64,000 nucleotides of DNA from Nocardiopsis listeri NBRC 13360. Lineage in GTDB: Bacteria; Actinomycetota; Actinomycetes; Streptosporangiales; Streptosporangiaceae. Location of the stretch: the NCBI RefSeq assembly GCF_001570765.1, contig NZ_BCSH01000006.1, forward strand, positions 1-64,000, in the 5' to 3' direction. The position numbers and the translations under genes are program-made. Shown in pieces: positions 15,085 to 23,023 of this stretch (position 1 is its first letter; every line of letters begins with the position of its first letter). Below the pieces are notes generated by a model, which searched no databases, was not told the DNA's origin, and saw nothing but the letters and a program-made list of their open reading frames with translations.

Positions 15085-16551
15085 ATGTCGGATCGGGAAG
15101 CACGGGTCGTCGCACAGGTGAACAAGATGCTCTTCCTCGGGGGGAAGTGGCGTGAGGCGTCCACGGGGTCCACATTCCCCGTGGAGGACCCTTCCACCCG
15201 CAAGGTTCTGTGCGATGTCGCCGACGCGGGTAAGGAGGACGGCCTCGAAGCATTGGACGTCGCGACGCGTGTCCAGCCGGAGTGGGCCAAGACCTCGCCC
15301 CGGGAGCGCGGCGAGATCCTGTACCGGAGCTACCAACTGCTGATGGAGCGCCAGGAGGACTTGGCGGTTCTGATGACCCTAGAGATGGGCAAGCCACTCG
15401 CGGAGGCACGCGGCGAGATCGCCTACGCCGCCGAGTTCTTCCGCTGGTTCTCCGAGGAGGCCGTGCGGGTCGAGGGTGGTTTCTCCATCTCACCGGACGG
15501 TAAGTCGCGATTCCTCGTCATGCGACAGCCGGTCGGCCCCTGCATGCTCATCACCCCTTGGAACTTCCCCATGGCGATGGGAACCCGCAAGATCGGGCCG
15601 GCCATCGCGGCGGGGTGCACGATGATCCTCAAGCCGGCCCAGCAGACCCCTCTGTCGGCGCTGGCCCTGGCCGACATCCTCACCGAGGCGGGTCTGCCGG
15701 AAGGGGTCCTGAGCGTCCTGCCCACCACGGACGCGGGCGGGCTCACCGAACCCCTGCTCACCGACGGCCGGATCCGCAAGGTGTCGTTCACGGGATCGAC
15801 GGCGGTGGGCCGCAAGCTGCTGGAGCAGAGCGCCGGCCAGGTACTGCGCACCTCCATGGAGCTGGGCGGCAACGCGCCCTTCATCGTCTTCGACGACGCC
15901 GACCTGGACGCGGCCGTGGACGGTGCGATGCTCGCCAAGATGCGCAACATCGGGGAGGCGTGCACGGCGGCCAACCGGATCTACGCCCAGTCGGGAATCG
16001 CGGAGGAGTTCTCGGCCCGGCTCAGCGAGCGCATGGGCGCGCTCCGGTCGGGCCGTGGGGTGGAGGACAACGTGGACGTGGGTCCGCTGATCGACGAGAA
16101 GGCTCGGCGGAAGGTGCAGGACCTGGTCGACGACGCCGTCGAACGTGGGGCGAACGTACTGGTGGGCGGCGGCCCCGGGGAGGGTCCCGGGCACTTCTAC
16201 CAGCCGACGGTGCTGGCGAACGTGCCGTTCGCGGCGGAGCTGTCCACCACCGAGATCTTCGGCCCGGTGGCCCCGGTGATGCCCTTCGACACCGAGGAGG
16301 AAGTGCTCCACGCCGCCAACGACACCGAGTACGGCCTGGTCAGCTACCTGTACACGCGGGACCTGAACCGTGCGTTCCGGGTCAGTGAGGCCCTGGAGAC
16401 CGGCATGGTCGGCCTGAACCAGGGTGTGGTCTCCAACCCGGCGGCCCCGTTCGGCGGGGTGAAGCACTCCGGCCTGGGACGCGAAGGTGGCCGGGTCGGT
16501 ATCGACGAGTTCCTCGACATGAAGTACGTCGGGATCGGCGGGCTTTCCTAG
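15085..16551 (+). CDS. gabD: Succinate-semialdehyde dehydrogenase-like aldehyde dehydrogenase
   Basis: A 488-residue NAD(P)-dependent aldehyde dehydrogenase. All key residues are in place: TPWNFP (158-163), Lys183 in LKPAQQTP, FTGSTAVGR (235-243), the general base Glu259 in MELGGN and the nucleophile Cys293 in GEACTAANR. The whole pattern, including MGKPLAEARGEI, is that of the succinate-semialdehyde dehydrogenase group. With the divergent aminotransferase it would turn an omega-amino acid into a dicarboxylic acid, classically 4-aminobutyrate into succinate. The ATG at 15085 follows a GAGGAGCAAGAC site. A palindromic operator about 90 bases upstream is shared with gabT. Substrate assignment is by family only. 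Confidence 0.82.
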   Translation: MSDREARVVAQVNKMLFLGGKWREASTGSTFPVEDPSTRKVLCDVADAGKEDGLEALDVATRVQPEWAKTSPRERGEILYRSYQLLMERQEDLAVLMTLEMGKPLAEARGEIAYAAEFFRWFSEEAVRVEGGFSISPDGKSRFLVMRQPVGPCMLITPWNFPMAMGTRKIGPAIAAGCTMILKPAQQTPLSALALADILTEAGLPEGVLSVLPTTDAGGLTEPLLTDGRIRKVSFTGSTAVGRKLLEQSAGQVLRTSMELGGNAPFIVFDDADLDAAVDGAMLAKMRNIGEACTAANRIYAQSGIAEEFSARLSERMGALRSGRGVEDNVDVGPLIDEKARRKVQDLVDDAVERGANVLVGGGPGEGPGHFYQPTVLANVPFAAELSTTEIFGPVAPVMPFDTEEEVLHAANDTEYGLVSYLYTRDLNRAFRVSEALETGMVGLNQGVVSNPAAPFGGVKHSGLGREGGRVGIDEFLDMKYVGIGGLS

Positions 16552-16577
16552 TCGAACCCGGTCGAACACTCGGGCAT

Positions 16578-16607
16578 GGGCCGCCGCGCTTCGGAGCACG
16601 GCGGCCC
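16578..16607 (+). terminator. Terminator after the aldehyde dehydrogenase
   Basis: A perfect 9-bp stem (16578-16586 with 16599-16607) followed by TTTT, 26 bases after the stop codon. Confidence 0.85.
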
Positions 16608-16714
16608 TTTTCGCGGCCGACCCGGAAGGAGCGCGGCTTCCCATCACCGCCACGGCGAGGGGCCGGGTACCGCACGTCGCGACACCCGGCTCCTTCGGCC
16701 GTTCTCCGGCCCGT

Positions 16715-17428
16715 TCAGTCCTTCGTGGTGGACTCGGGAAGTTCCTCGTCGTCCCCGGGTCCGTTGCCGCCCTCGGCGTTGATCCGTTCGACGGTGTCGA
16801 TCATGTGCGACTCGATCAGGGCGAGCAGACGTTCCTCCTCGCCCTCGACGATCGTGTCCAGGATCCGCCGGTGCTCCTCTAGGAGTTCCTCCGGTTCCGG
16901 GTAGACGTCCTGCATCACCGTCAGGCACATACGGGTCTCCACCAGCAGTGTCTGCGCCATGCGCTCCAATCGGGAGTTGCCCGAGCAGCTGACCAGGGCC
17001 CGGTGGAATTCCTGGTCGGCGTCGCTCATCTCCTCGCGGTCCCCCTTGGCCGCGGCCTGCGCCAACCGGTCGACGGCGGGGGTGAGGCGGGCCAGGGCCT
17101 CGCCCCGGTTGCCCCTCATGATCAGCTCGCACGCGGCACGTTCCACCGCGAGTCGGGCGACGTAGATGTCCCGCACGTCCGTGGGGGTCAACTCGCACAC
17201 GAACAGGCCCCTGTGCCGTTCACTGCGGAGCAGACCCTCCTGAACCAGACGCTGCATCGCTTCGCGGAGCGGTCCCCGGCTCACCCCCAGGCGCCCGGCG
17301 AGTTCGGCCTCGCCCAGCTGGTCCCCCGGGGAGAGGGAGCCGTACATGATCGCCGAGCGCAGTTGGTCGGCGATCAGCTCGGCGGTGGAGCGCCGTGGGA
17401 CGGGTCTGAGCTGACCAGGGGATGACAT
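16715..17428 (-). CDS. GntR-family regulator, FadR/FCD subfamily
   Basis: A 237-residue transcription factor. A winged-helix domain covers about residues 12-75 (IADQLRSAIMYGSLSPGDQL, then LAGRLGVSRGPLREAMQRL, then a wing). An all-helical FCD ligand domain covers about 85-215, with family metal/ligand residues in the DQEFHRAL and EEHRRILDTI segments and a late ESHM. Such proteins usually repress catabolic genes until an organic acid binds. It is the last gene of the leftward operon starting at 19865, with gaps of about 115, 60 and 118 bases between genes. No copy of the 14-bp palindrome lies in front of it, so if it controls the regulon its own level rises with the operon. The C-terminal 25 residues are acidic and probably disordered. 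Confidence 0.85.
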   Translation of the reverse strand: MSSPGQLRPVPRRSTAELIADQLRSAIMYGSLSPGDQLGEAELAGRLGVSRGPLREAMQRLVQEGLLRSERHRGLFVCELTPTDVRDIYVARLAVERAACELIMRGNRGEALARLTPAVDRLAQAAAKGDREEMSDADQEFHRALVSCSGNSRLERMAQTLLVETRMCLTVMQDVYPEPEELLEEHRRILDTIVEGEEERLLALIESHMIDTVERINAEGGNGPGDDEELPESTTKD

Positions 17429-17543
17429 GTGGTCTTCCCTTCTCGGGACTCGATTCGGATTCCTGACGGGCGGTCGACACCTCGACCACGAACACGGGGG
17501 CCGGACTCAGGCGGACGAACCGGACATGTGCCGGCCCCCGAGG

Positions 17544-18290
17544 TTAACGGGCGACGAACGGGTCCCTGACAGTGGAGGCACCCGTTCGGAACAGGTTGCC
17601 GGGCCCGTTGCGCGCACCGCACCGCCCCACCAACCGAAGCCCCTCCCAGACGCTCACCTGGTTGGCGGTGAGCACCGTCTTGCCCAGGAGTGCCTCCATG
17701 GGGTCGATGAGGTCGGCGCTGTGCAGAGCGGTGTCCGGCACCAGGACCACCTCCGACCTCGGGTGGTCGTTGGTGATGACGTAGTCGACCACGTCGTCGG
17801 GTTCCAGTCGCCCCACCTCGGCGGCGGTGGGGATGCCGTGGCTGGCCAGGGACACCACCGAGACACCCGCGTCGTCGAGGAAGTCCACGAACCGTTGACC
17901 GACGTCGTCGGGGTAGGTCGCGGCGATGGCGACCCTTGATACTCCCAACTGGCGCAGGGCGTGCACGAACGCGAAGGAGGTGCTGGACGTGGGCACGCCC
18001 ACGACGTCGCGCACCCCTTGGACCTGGCGTTGTGCCCCTTGCCAGCCGAACACGAAGCTACCGCTGGTACAGGCCCAGACCGCGGCATCGACCTCCAGGG
18101 CGGCGAGCTCCTGCGCCCCCTTGGCGAGCACGCCTTCACTGCCCACGTCCATGAGGGCGTCCACACGGTGGGCGTCCTCGCGCATGAGCGTGTGCACGAG
18201 AGGTAGTTCGACGTCATCGAGCAGGTCGGCGAAGGCCGGGTAGTCGTCTTCGGCGCTGTGGCCGGGATACAGGAATCCGACGCGGGTCAT
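17544..18290 (-). CDS. Asp/Glu racemase-superfamily enzyme (maleate isomerase / arylmalonate decarboxylase-like), single-Cys form
   Basis: A 248-residue enzyme of the superfamily that contains maleate cis-trans isomerase, arylmalonate decarboxylase and EutA. The ATG at 18290 follows GAGGAGAGAC. The start has VGFLYPGHSAEDDYP, and the first catalytic cysteine is Cys74 in VWACTSGSF. At the place of the second cysteine the sequence reads VPDTALHSADLI, with Asp instead of Cys. Racemases and isomerases need two cysteines, while decarboxylases use one, so a decarboxylase- or lyase-like reaction is possible; this is inference. Its neighbour at 18350-19252 is a diverged paralogue with both cysteines. 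Both are expected to act on small dicarboxylate-like acids in the cytoplasm. Confidence 0.75.
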   Translation of the reverse strand: MTRVGFLYPGHSAEDDYPAFADLLDDVELPLVHTLMREDAHRVDALMDVGSEGVLAKGAQELAALEVDAAVWACTSGSFVFGWQGAQRQVQGVRDVVGVPTSSTSFAFVHALRQLGVSRVAIAATYPDDVGQRFVDFLDDAGVSVVSLASHGIPTAAEVGRLEPDDVVDYVITNDHPRSEVVLVPDTALHSADLIDPMEALLGKTVLTANQVSVWEGLRLVGRCGARNGPGNLFRTGASTVRDPFVAR

Positions 18291-18349
18291 GTCTCTCCTC
18301 TGGGTCGAGGCGCTCTCCGTGGCCGGTGGTCGGTGGTCGGTGGGTGCCG

Positions 18350-19252
18350 TCAGGCGGCGCTGGGCGCGGCCACGTCGATCAGGCTCTGTCCGCGTGCGAC
18401 GGCGCGGCGGCCGGCCGCGTTCATGACCGCCCACATGGTGACCTGGTTGGCCGCTATGACGGGTTTACCCAGTTCGCGCTCCAAGGGCGCGATGATGTCG
18501 TAGGTGAGGACGTTGGTGCAGCTGATGTAGACGGCCTGGGCGTCGGGGTGGTCCGCCTCGTGCACGGCGTGGGCGACCTCGGCGTAGGTGACCTTCCAGA
18601 TGTGGCTGAGCAGGCCGAGTCCGATGCTCGAGGTGACGCCGACGCCGTGTTCGGCGAGGTAGTCCAGGAGTCGGTCGGTCACGCTGTCCACGTACGGGGT
18701 GACCACCGCGATCCGGTCGGTGCCGAGGGCCTTGAGCGCCTCGATCAGGGCGCCCGATGTGGTGGCCGCCCTTGGGGCTCCGGCCGCCAGCATGGTGCGG
18801 TGGAGTCCGCGTTCGCCCTCGGCCCCGTGCACGAAGCTGCCCGAGGCACAGGCGTAGCCGACGGCCAGGGGTTCGGGTGCCATGAGCGCCTTGACGGCGC
18901 GGGTCACCGCCTTGCCCTTGCTGAGGGCCGCGGCCTGGTCGACCGTCACCGGAACGTGGACGTAGGGCAGGCGGGTGACGTGCAAGGACACGTCGTCGGG
19001 CGTCCATCGCCACAGTTCGCGGTCGAGCGCGAAGTCGTAGGGGGCTAGCACGCCGACCCCGGCCTGCCAGGGGGTCGTGGTGGCGGCCGACAGTTCGACG
19101 ACCTTCGGGCCGTTCGCCTGCCCGGACTCCCGGTCGGGCGCCCGTCCGGTCGCTTCCCGGTCGGTCTCGGGCCCGGGCCGCCGCGCCGAACCCGTCGAGT
19201 TCGTGTGCTCGGTGCCGGGTCGGGGCTCCGGTCCGGTTCCCTCGGTTCTCAT
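18350..19252 (-). CDS. Asp/Glu racemase-superfamily enzyme, two-Cys form
   Basis: A 300-residue paralogue of the next gene downstream. After about 50 polar residues that look disordered, the fold begins at VGVLAPYDFALD. Both catalytic cysteines are kept: Cys135 in GYACASGSF and Cys245 in YISCTNVLT. The C-terminal segment PVIAANQVTMWAVMNAAG resembles the TANQVSVWEGLRLVG segment of the paralogue and of EutA/maleate isomerase proteins. Racemisation or cis-trans isomerisation of a small acid is therefore possible. The ATG at 19252 is preceded by GGGAGGTGAG at a slightly long distance. It lies second in the operon, after the DUF3830 gene. The long N-terminal extension is unusual for the family. 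Confidence 0.75.
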   Translation of the reverse strand: MRTEGTGPEPRPGTEHTNSTGSARRPGPETDREATGRAPDRESGQANGPKVVELSAATTTPWQAGVGVLAPYDFALDRELWRWTPDDVSLHVTRLPYVHVPVTVDQAAALSKGKAVTRAVKALMAPEPLAVGYACASGSFVHGAEGERGLHRTMLAAGAPRAATTSGALIEALKALGTDRIAVVTPYVDSVTDRLLDYLAEHGVGVTSSIGLGLLSHIWKVTYAEVAHAVHEADHPDAQAVYISCTNVLTYDIIAPLERELGKPVIAANQVTMWAVMNAAGRRAVARGQSLIDVAAPSAA

Positions 19253-19370
19253 CGGTCACTCACCTCCCGTTGACGTGCTCTGTCCAGCCGTGTGCGGTGT
19301 TCCGGATGTGCCGGCACGGGCCTCGGTACGCGGTGGGTGTCGAGGCCGCCGTGGGTCCTGTGGCCGCCGT

Positions 19371-19865
19371 TCAGCGGTCGAGCCGTTCGTACAGGAGGCG
19401 TTCACCGACGCTGCCGGAGCGCCAGACGTCGTTGCAGGCCTCGGCCATGGCGGGCAGGTTCTCCACCACGGTGGCGAACACGTTGCCGGGGACCCATCCC
19501 ACGTCTCCGTTGAGCAGCAGGTTGTTCCGGCCGTAGAAGAGGGCCAGGTCGATGACCCCCGGCAGGTGATCGATGCCCTTGTCCTCCTTGAAGGAGCGGT
19601 CGAGCATGCCGGAGTCGAAGGAGAAGTAGACGAGGTCACCGGGGATCGGGGTGACGGTGGGGTTCTCCTGTCCGGGTTCGGGGTCGGCGAACCGCGGCAC
19701 CATCGTGTAGACCTCGTTGCGCGCGTACTTGGCGTGTTGGACGGCGTCGCCCTGCGGGAGGGCGTTCCACACCGCTTCACATGTGCGGGGCGCTTCCTTG
19801 TCGAGGAGTTCGGCGACGCAGGAGACCCCGCGTCGGGTGAGCGTGACGGTCATGTACCTGGGCAA
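19371..19865 (-). CDS. DUF3830 family protein (cyclophilin-like fold)
   Basis: A protein of up to 164 residues that I assign to DUF3830 from its start (TRRGVSCVAELLDKEAPRTC, followed by a VWNALP segment) and length. The family is thought to have a cyclophilin-like barrel and has no established function; members often sit beside amidase, racemase-superfamily and transporter genes for small nitrogen compounds. The first start is a TTG at 19865 six bases after GAAGGGA; the ATG at 19853 is an alternative. It is the first gene of the leftward operon and is preceded by two copies of the GntR palindrome. A role in binding or isomerising the pathway substrate is speculation. Confidence 0.68.
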   Translation of the reverse strand: MPRYMTVTLTRRGVSCVAELLDKEAPRTCEAVWNALPQGDAVQHAKYARNEVYTMVPRFADPEPGQENPTVTPIPGDLVYFSFDSGMLDRSFKEDKGIDHLPGVIDLALFYGRNNLLLNGDVGWVPGNVFATVVENLPAMAEACNDVWRSGSVGERLLYERLDR

Positions 19866-19949
19866 GTGGGTTCCCTTCGGCGGGGCCTACATGAGTCCTG
19901 GGAGACCGACCCGAGGGGCCGTTCGGGCCGCTGATGTCACGATGCCATT

Positions 19950-19963
19950 GATTGTCGACAATC
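19950..19963. promoter_or_regulatory. Probable GntR operator 2
   Basis: GATTGTCGACAATC is a perfect 14-bp palindrome, 85 bases before the DUF3830 gene start, and read leftward is preceded by TAG as at operator 1. Confidence 0.75.
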
Positions 19964-20070
19964 CTACGATCAATCTCCGGAGTCAGGCAATAGACCCGAG
20001 ACGAACGGGTATCCCGCCAGTGCCGACGCGGGTGCAAGGTGTGCTTTTGCCCAAGAACAGCCCTTTTGTG

Positions 20071-20084
20071 GATTGTTGACAATC
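20071..20084. promoter_or_regulatory. Probable GntR operator 3
   Basis: GATTGTTGACAATC, extended to GGATTG/CAATCC symmetry, lies 85 bases before the 2-hydroxyacid dehydrogenase start. Operators 2 and 3 are 121 bases apart centre to centre, which would allow separate control of each divergent promoter or looping between them. Confidence 0.75.
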
Positions 20085-20168
20085 CTATGTGGGCTCCTTA
20101 GCGTTTCCGGTGCAGGGCGAAACCAGCACCTCGACGGCACCGCATCACCAGTCGCTACCGGAAAGCTC

Positions 20169-21212
20169 GTGCCAGTGAACCGTCCTCCCGGCTCCACCAC
20201 CGTCTCCGCACCCGAACGACCGCGTCTGCTCGTCCTCCACGGCGAGGACCTCCCACCGGGGCACGAACGTCTCGACGACCACCCCGGGTTGGGCGAGGTC
20301 GTCTACACCGACGCCGAAGGGCTGTCCGCCGCCCTTCCCGGTGCCGACGCGCTCCTGGTCTGGGACCTGTTCACCGAAGCGCTCGCCCGATCCTGGCCCA
20401 GGGCCGACCGACTGCGGTGGGTGCACGCCGCCACCACCGGGGTGGACAACCTGATGTTCCCCGGGCTGGTCGAGAGCGACGCCGTGGTCACCAACTCGCG
20501 CGGGGTCTTCGACGAGCACATCGCCGAATACGTGCTGGGCCTGGTCATCGCCTTCGCCAAGGACTTCCACCGCACGTCGGAGCTACAGCGCGGGCACCGG
20601 TGGCTGCACCGCGAGACCGAGCGCGTCACCGGCAAACGCGCGCTGGTCGTCGGTACCGGCCCCATCGGTCGAGCGATCGGGCGCAAGCTCGCCGCGGTGG
20701 GGATGGAGGTCCGCGCCTCCGGCAGCCACGCCCGCGACGGCGATCCCGACTTCGGTCACGTGGTCGCCTCCAGCCTGGCGGAACGCACCGATGACGACGA
20801 CCCCACGTTGTTCCAGGCCCTCCCCGAGGCCGACTACGTGGTCGTCGCCGCGCCGCTCACCGCCGCCACCCGAGGCCTCGTCGACCGGCGCTTCCTCGAC
20901 CTCATGAAGCCCACCGCGCGCCTGATCAACATCGCCCGTGGCCCCATCGTCGTCCAGTCCGACCTGGTCAACGCCCTCCAAGAGGGTTCGATCGCCGGCT
21001 CGGCCCTGGACGTCTTCGAACGGGAACCGCTCAAGGCCATCAACCCGCTGTGGGGCCTGCCCGGGTCCATCGTCTCGCCGCACATGTCCGGTGACGTGGT
21101 CGGGTGGCGCGATGACCTGGTCGAGCTGTTCCTGGACAACCTCGCCCGTTACCTGGACGGGCGGGAACTGCGCAACGTCGTGGACAAGGACCGGGGCTAC
21201 GTACCCGGCTGA
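20169..21212 (+). CDS. D-isomer-specific 2-hydroxyacid dehydrogenase
   Basis: A 347-residue NAD(P)-dependent enzyme that should interconvert a 2-hydroxy acid and a 2-oxo acid. The substrate domain has HAATTGVDNL and SRGVFDEHIAEYVLG; the nucleotide domain has VVGTGPIGRAIG; the catalytic Arg and Glu appear in INIARGPIV and DVFEREPL; and the catalytic His sits in SPHMSGD. The frame is open back to a TTG inside operator 3, but that would place the start in the operator, so GTG 20169 (or GTG 20175), shortly after GGAAAG, is preferred. It is the first gene of the rightward pair with the amidase and is probably repressed by the GntR protein at 16715-17428. Confidence 0.8.
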   Translation: MPVNRPPGSTTVSAPERPRLLVLHGEDLPPGHERLDDHPGLGEVVYTDAEGLSAALPGADALLVWDLFTEALARSWPRADRLRWVHAATTGVDNLMFPGLVESDAVVTNSRGVFDEHIAEYVLGLVIAFAKDFHRTSELQRGHRWLHRETERVTGKRALVVGTGPIGRAIGRKLAAVGMEVRASGSHARDGDPDFGHVVASSLAERTDDDDPTLFQALPEADYVVVAAPLTAATRGLVDRRFLDLMKPTARLINIARGPIVVQSDLVNALQEGSIAGSALDVFEREPLKAINPLWGLPGSIVSPHMSGDVVGWRDDLVELFLDNLARYLDGRELRNVVDKDRGYVPG

Positions 21213-21238
21213 CCCCTCGCGTGACTTGGGAGGCTGAA

Positions 21239-22765
21239 GTGACGATCCGTTCCGAACGGGCCGGGACCGAAGACACGGGCACGGCCGCCGACCCGGCCGT
21301 CGGCACCGCGGGGAACGCGCCCGGGTCCGACCCCGCGGTCCCCCGCGCCCGTTCCGGTGCGAGCGCACCGGCCGACCTGTCCGCCGAACAACTGCTGCGC
21401 GCCTACTCCACCGGGGAGCTCTCCCCGGTGGAGGCCGTCGACTCCGTGCTCGAACGCATCGAGCAGGACAACCCGGCGCTCAACGCGTTCTGCCTGGTGC
21501 GCCCCGAGGAGGCCCGCGAGGCCGCGCGCGCCTCGGCCGAACGGTGGCGGCGCGGCGAACCGGTCGGGAAGCTCGACGGGGTGCCCGCCTCCATCAAGGA
21601 CATCCACCTGACGAAGGGGTGGCCCACCCTGAAGGGGTCGGTGACCTCTTCCCAGGAGGGCCCGTGGGAGGAGGACTCCCCGGTCACGGCACGCCTGCGC
21701 GAGCACGGGGCGGTGTTCGTCGGCAAGACCACCACCCCCGAACTGGCGTGGAAGGGGGTCACGGACAACCCGCTCACCGGGATCACCCGTAACCCCTGGG
21801 ACCTGTCCACCACTCCGGGCGGCTCCAGCGGCGGCTCGGCGGCGGCGGTCGCCGCGGGGATGGGTCCACTGTCGACGGGGACCGACGGGGGCGGGTCCAT
21901 CCGCATCCCGGCGAGCTTCACCGGGGTCTGCGGGATCAAGCCCACGTGGGGGTTGGTGCCGCACTACCCGGCGAGCCCGTTCGGGTCACTGGCGCACACC
22001 GGTCCGATGACCCGCACCGTCGGCGACATGGCGCTGATGCTGGACGTGATCTCCGGCTTCGACTCCCGCGACTGGATGGCGATGCCGCCCCCCGCTCCCG
22101 GTCTGGCCGAGGCCGGACGCGGAGAGGACCCGCGCGAACTGGTCCGAGGGATGCGGATCGCCTACAGCCCGACCCTGGGTGGGTTGGACGTGGACCCGGA
22201 GGTGGCCCGCTCGGTCGCCGACGCGGTGCGCGTGTTCGAGGGGCTCGGCGCCAAGGTGGAGGAGGCCGACCCGGAGCTGCCCGATTCCATGGCGGAGTTC
22301 CACGTGCTCTGGTACTCGGGCGCGGCCAAGGCCACCGAGAAGCTCACCGACCGTGAGCGTGACCTTCAGGACCCGGGACTGCGCGAGATCATCGAGGAAG
22401 GACTGTCCTACTCGGCGCACGACTACCTGACCGCGATGGCCCTGCGGATGGCCATGGGCGCTCGTATGGGCCGCTTCCACGAGACCTACGATCTGTTGCT
22501 CACGCCGACCATGCCGATGGTGGCCTTCGAGGCCGGACTGGAGTCGCCGCCCGAGCTGTCCGGGCGAAGGTGGACCTCCTGGGCCGGTTTCAGCTATCCG
22601 TTCAACATGACCCAGCAGCCGGCGGCGAGCGTGCCGTGCGGGTTCAGCGATTCGGGGTTGCCGATCGGCCTCCAGATCGTGGGTCCACGACACTCGGATC
22701 CCCGGGTGCTGCGGGCGTGCCGAGCCTTCGAACTGGCCCGCCCGTGGGCCGGGCGCCGTCCCTGA
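21239..22765 (+). CDS. Amidase (amidase-signature family)
   Basis: A 508-residue hydrolase that cleaves a carboxylic amide to acid and ammonia. The Ser-cisSer-Lys triad is complete and normally spaced: Lys120 in ASIKDIH, cis-Ser196 in GGSSGGS and nucleophile Ser220 in GGGSIRIPAS. GTG 21239, five bases after GGGAGG, is preferred to a GTG six codons upstream. The N-terminal 40 residues are polar and variable. It follows the 2-hydroxyacid dehydrogenase gene by 26 bases, so the two share a transcript. In this locus it could release the acid that the racemase-superfamily enzymes then act on; the substrate cannot be read from sequence. Confidence 0.88.
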   Translation: MTIRSERAGTEDTGTAADPAVGTAGNAPGSDPAVPRARSGASAPADLSAEQLLRAYSTGELSPVEAVDSVLERIEQDNPALNAFCLVRPEEAREAARASAERWRRGEPVGKLDGVPASIKDIHLTKGWPTLKGSVTSSQEGPWEEDSPVTARLREHGAVFVGKTTTPELAWKGVTDNPLTGITRNPWDLSTTPGGSSGGSAAAVAAGMGPLSTGTDGGGSIRIPASFTGVCGIKPTWGLVPHYPASPFGSLAHTGPMTRTVGDMALMLDVISGFDSRDWMAMPPPAPGLAEAGRGEDPRELVRGMRIAYSPTLGGLDVDPEVARSVADAVRVFEGLGAKVEEADPELPDSMAEFHVLWYSGAAKATEKLTDRERDLQDPGLREIIEEGLSYSAHDYLTAMALRMAMGARMGRFHETYDLLLTPTMPMVAFEAGLESPPELSGRRWTSWAGFSYPFNMTQQPAASVPCGFSDSGLPIGLQIVGPRHSDPRVLRACRAFELARPWAGRRP

Positions 22766-22782
22766 ACTCCTGTTCCCATGTT

Positions 22783-22807
22783 CCCCGGGGGCCCATCGCC
22801 CCCGGGG
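22783..22807 (+). terminator. Terminator after the amidase
   Basis: A perfect 10-bp stem (22783-22792 with 22798-22807) and a 5-base loop, 18 bases after the stop codon. Confidence 0.85.
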
Positions 22808-23023
22808 GTGTGCATTGGCGATACGGTGACCATGACACGACCGTGATCACGTCCGCACCACCCGTGATCGACCCCCCGCGGCACTCGGACCACGTTTGGC
22901 CGGTTCTGGGACTTTTGACCGGCCACTTCGATGGCTTAAGACCCCCGATGAACCCCATATACGTATTAACGTCTTCCTCGGAGTGGTGTCGCGAGCACGC
23001 GGACGCGAGGAGAGGGAGGACCG

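Noticed and set aside
17544-19865. Ectoine-utilisation (eut) locus
   Set aside because: EutA-like proteins and a class III aminotransferase fit, but the ectoine hydrolase, deacetylase, threonine dehydratase-like and cyclodeaminase genes are missing, and the regulator is FadR-type rather than EnuR/MocR-type.
20073-20168. Upstream extension of the 2-hydroxyacid dehydrogenase to a TTG at 20073
   Set aside because: That TTG is inside the GATTGTTGACAATC operator, and the added 32 residues do not resemble the family N-terminus.
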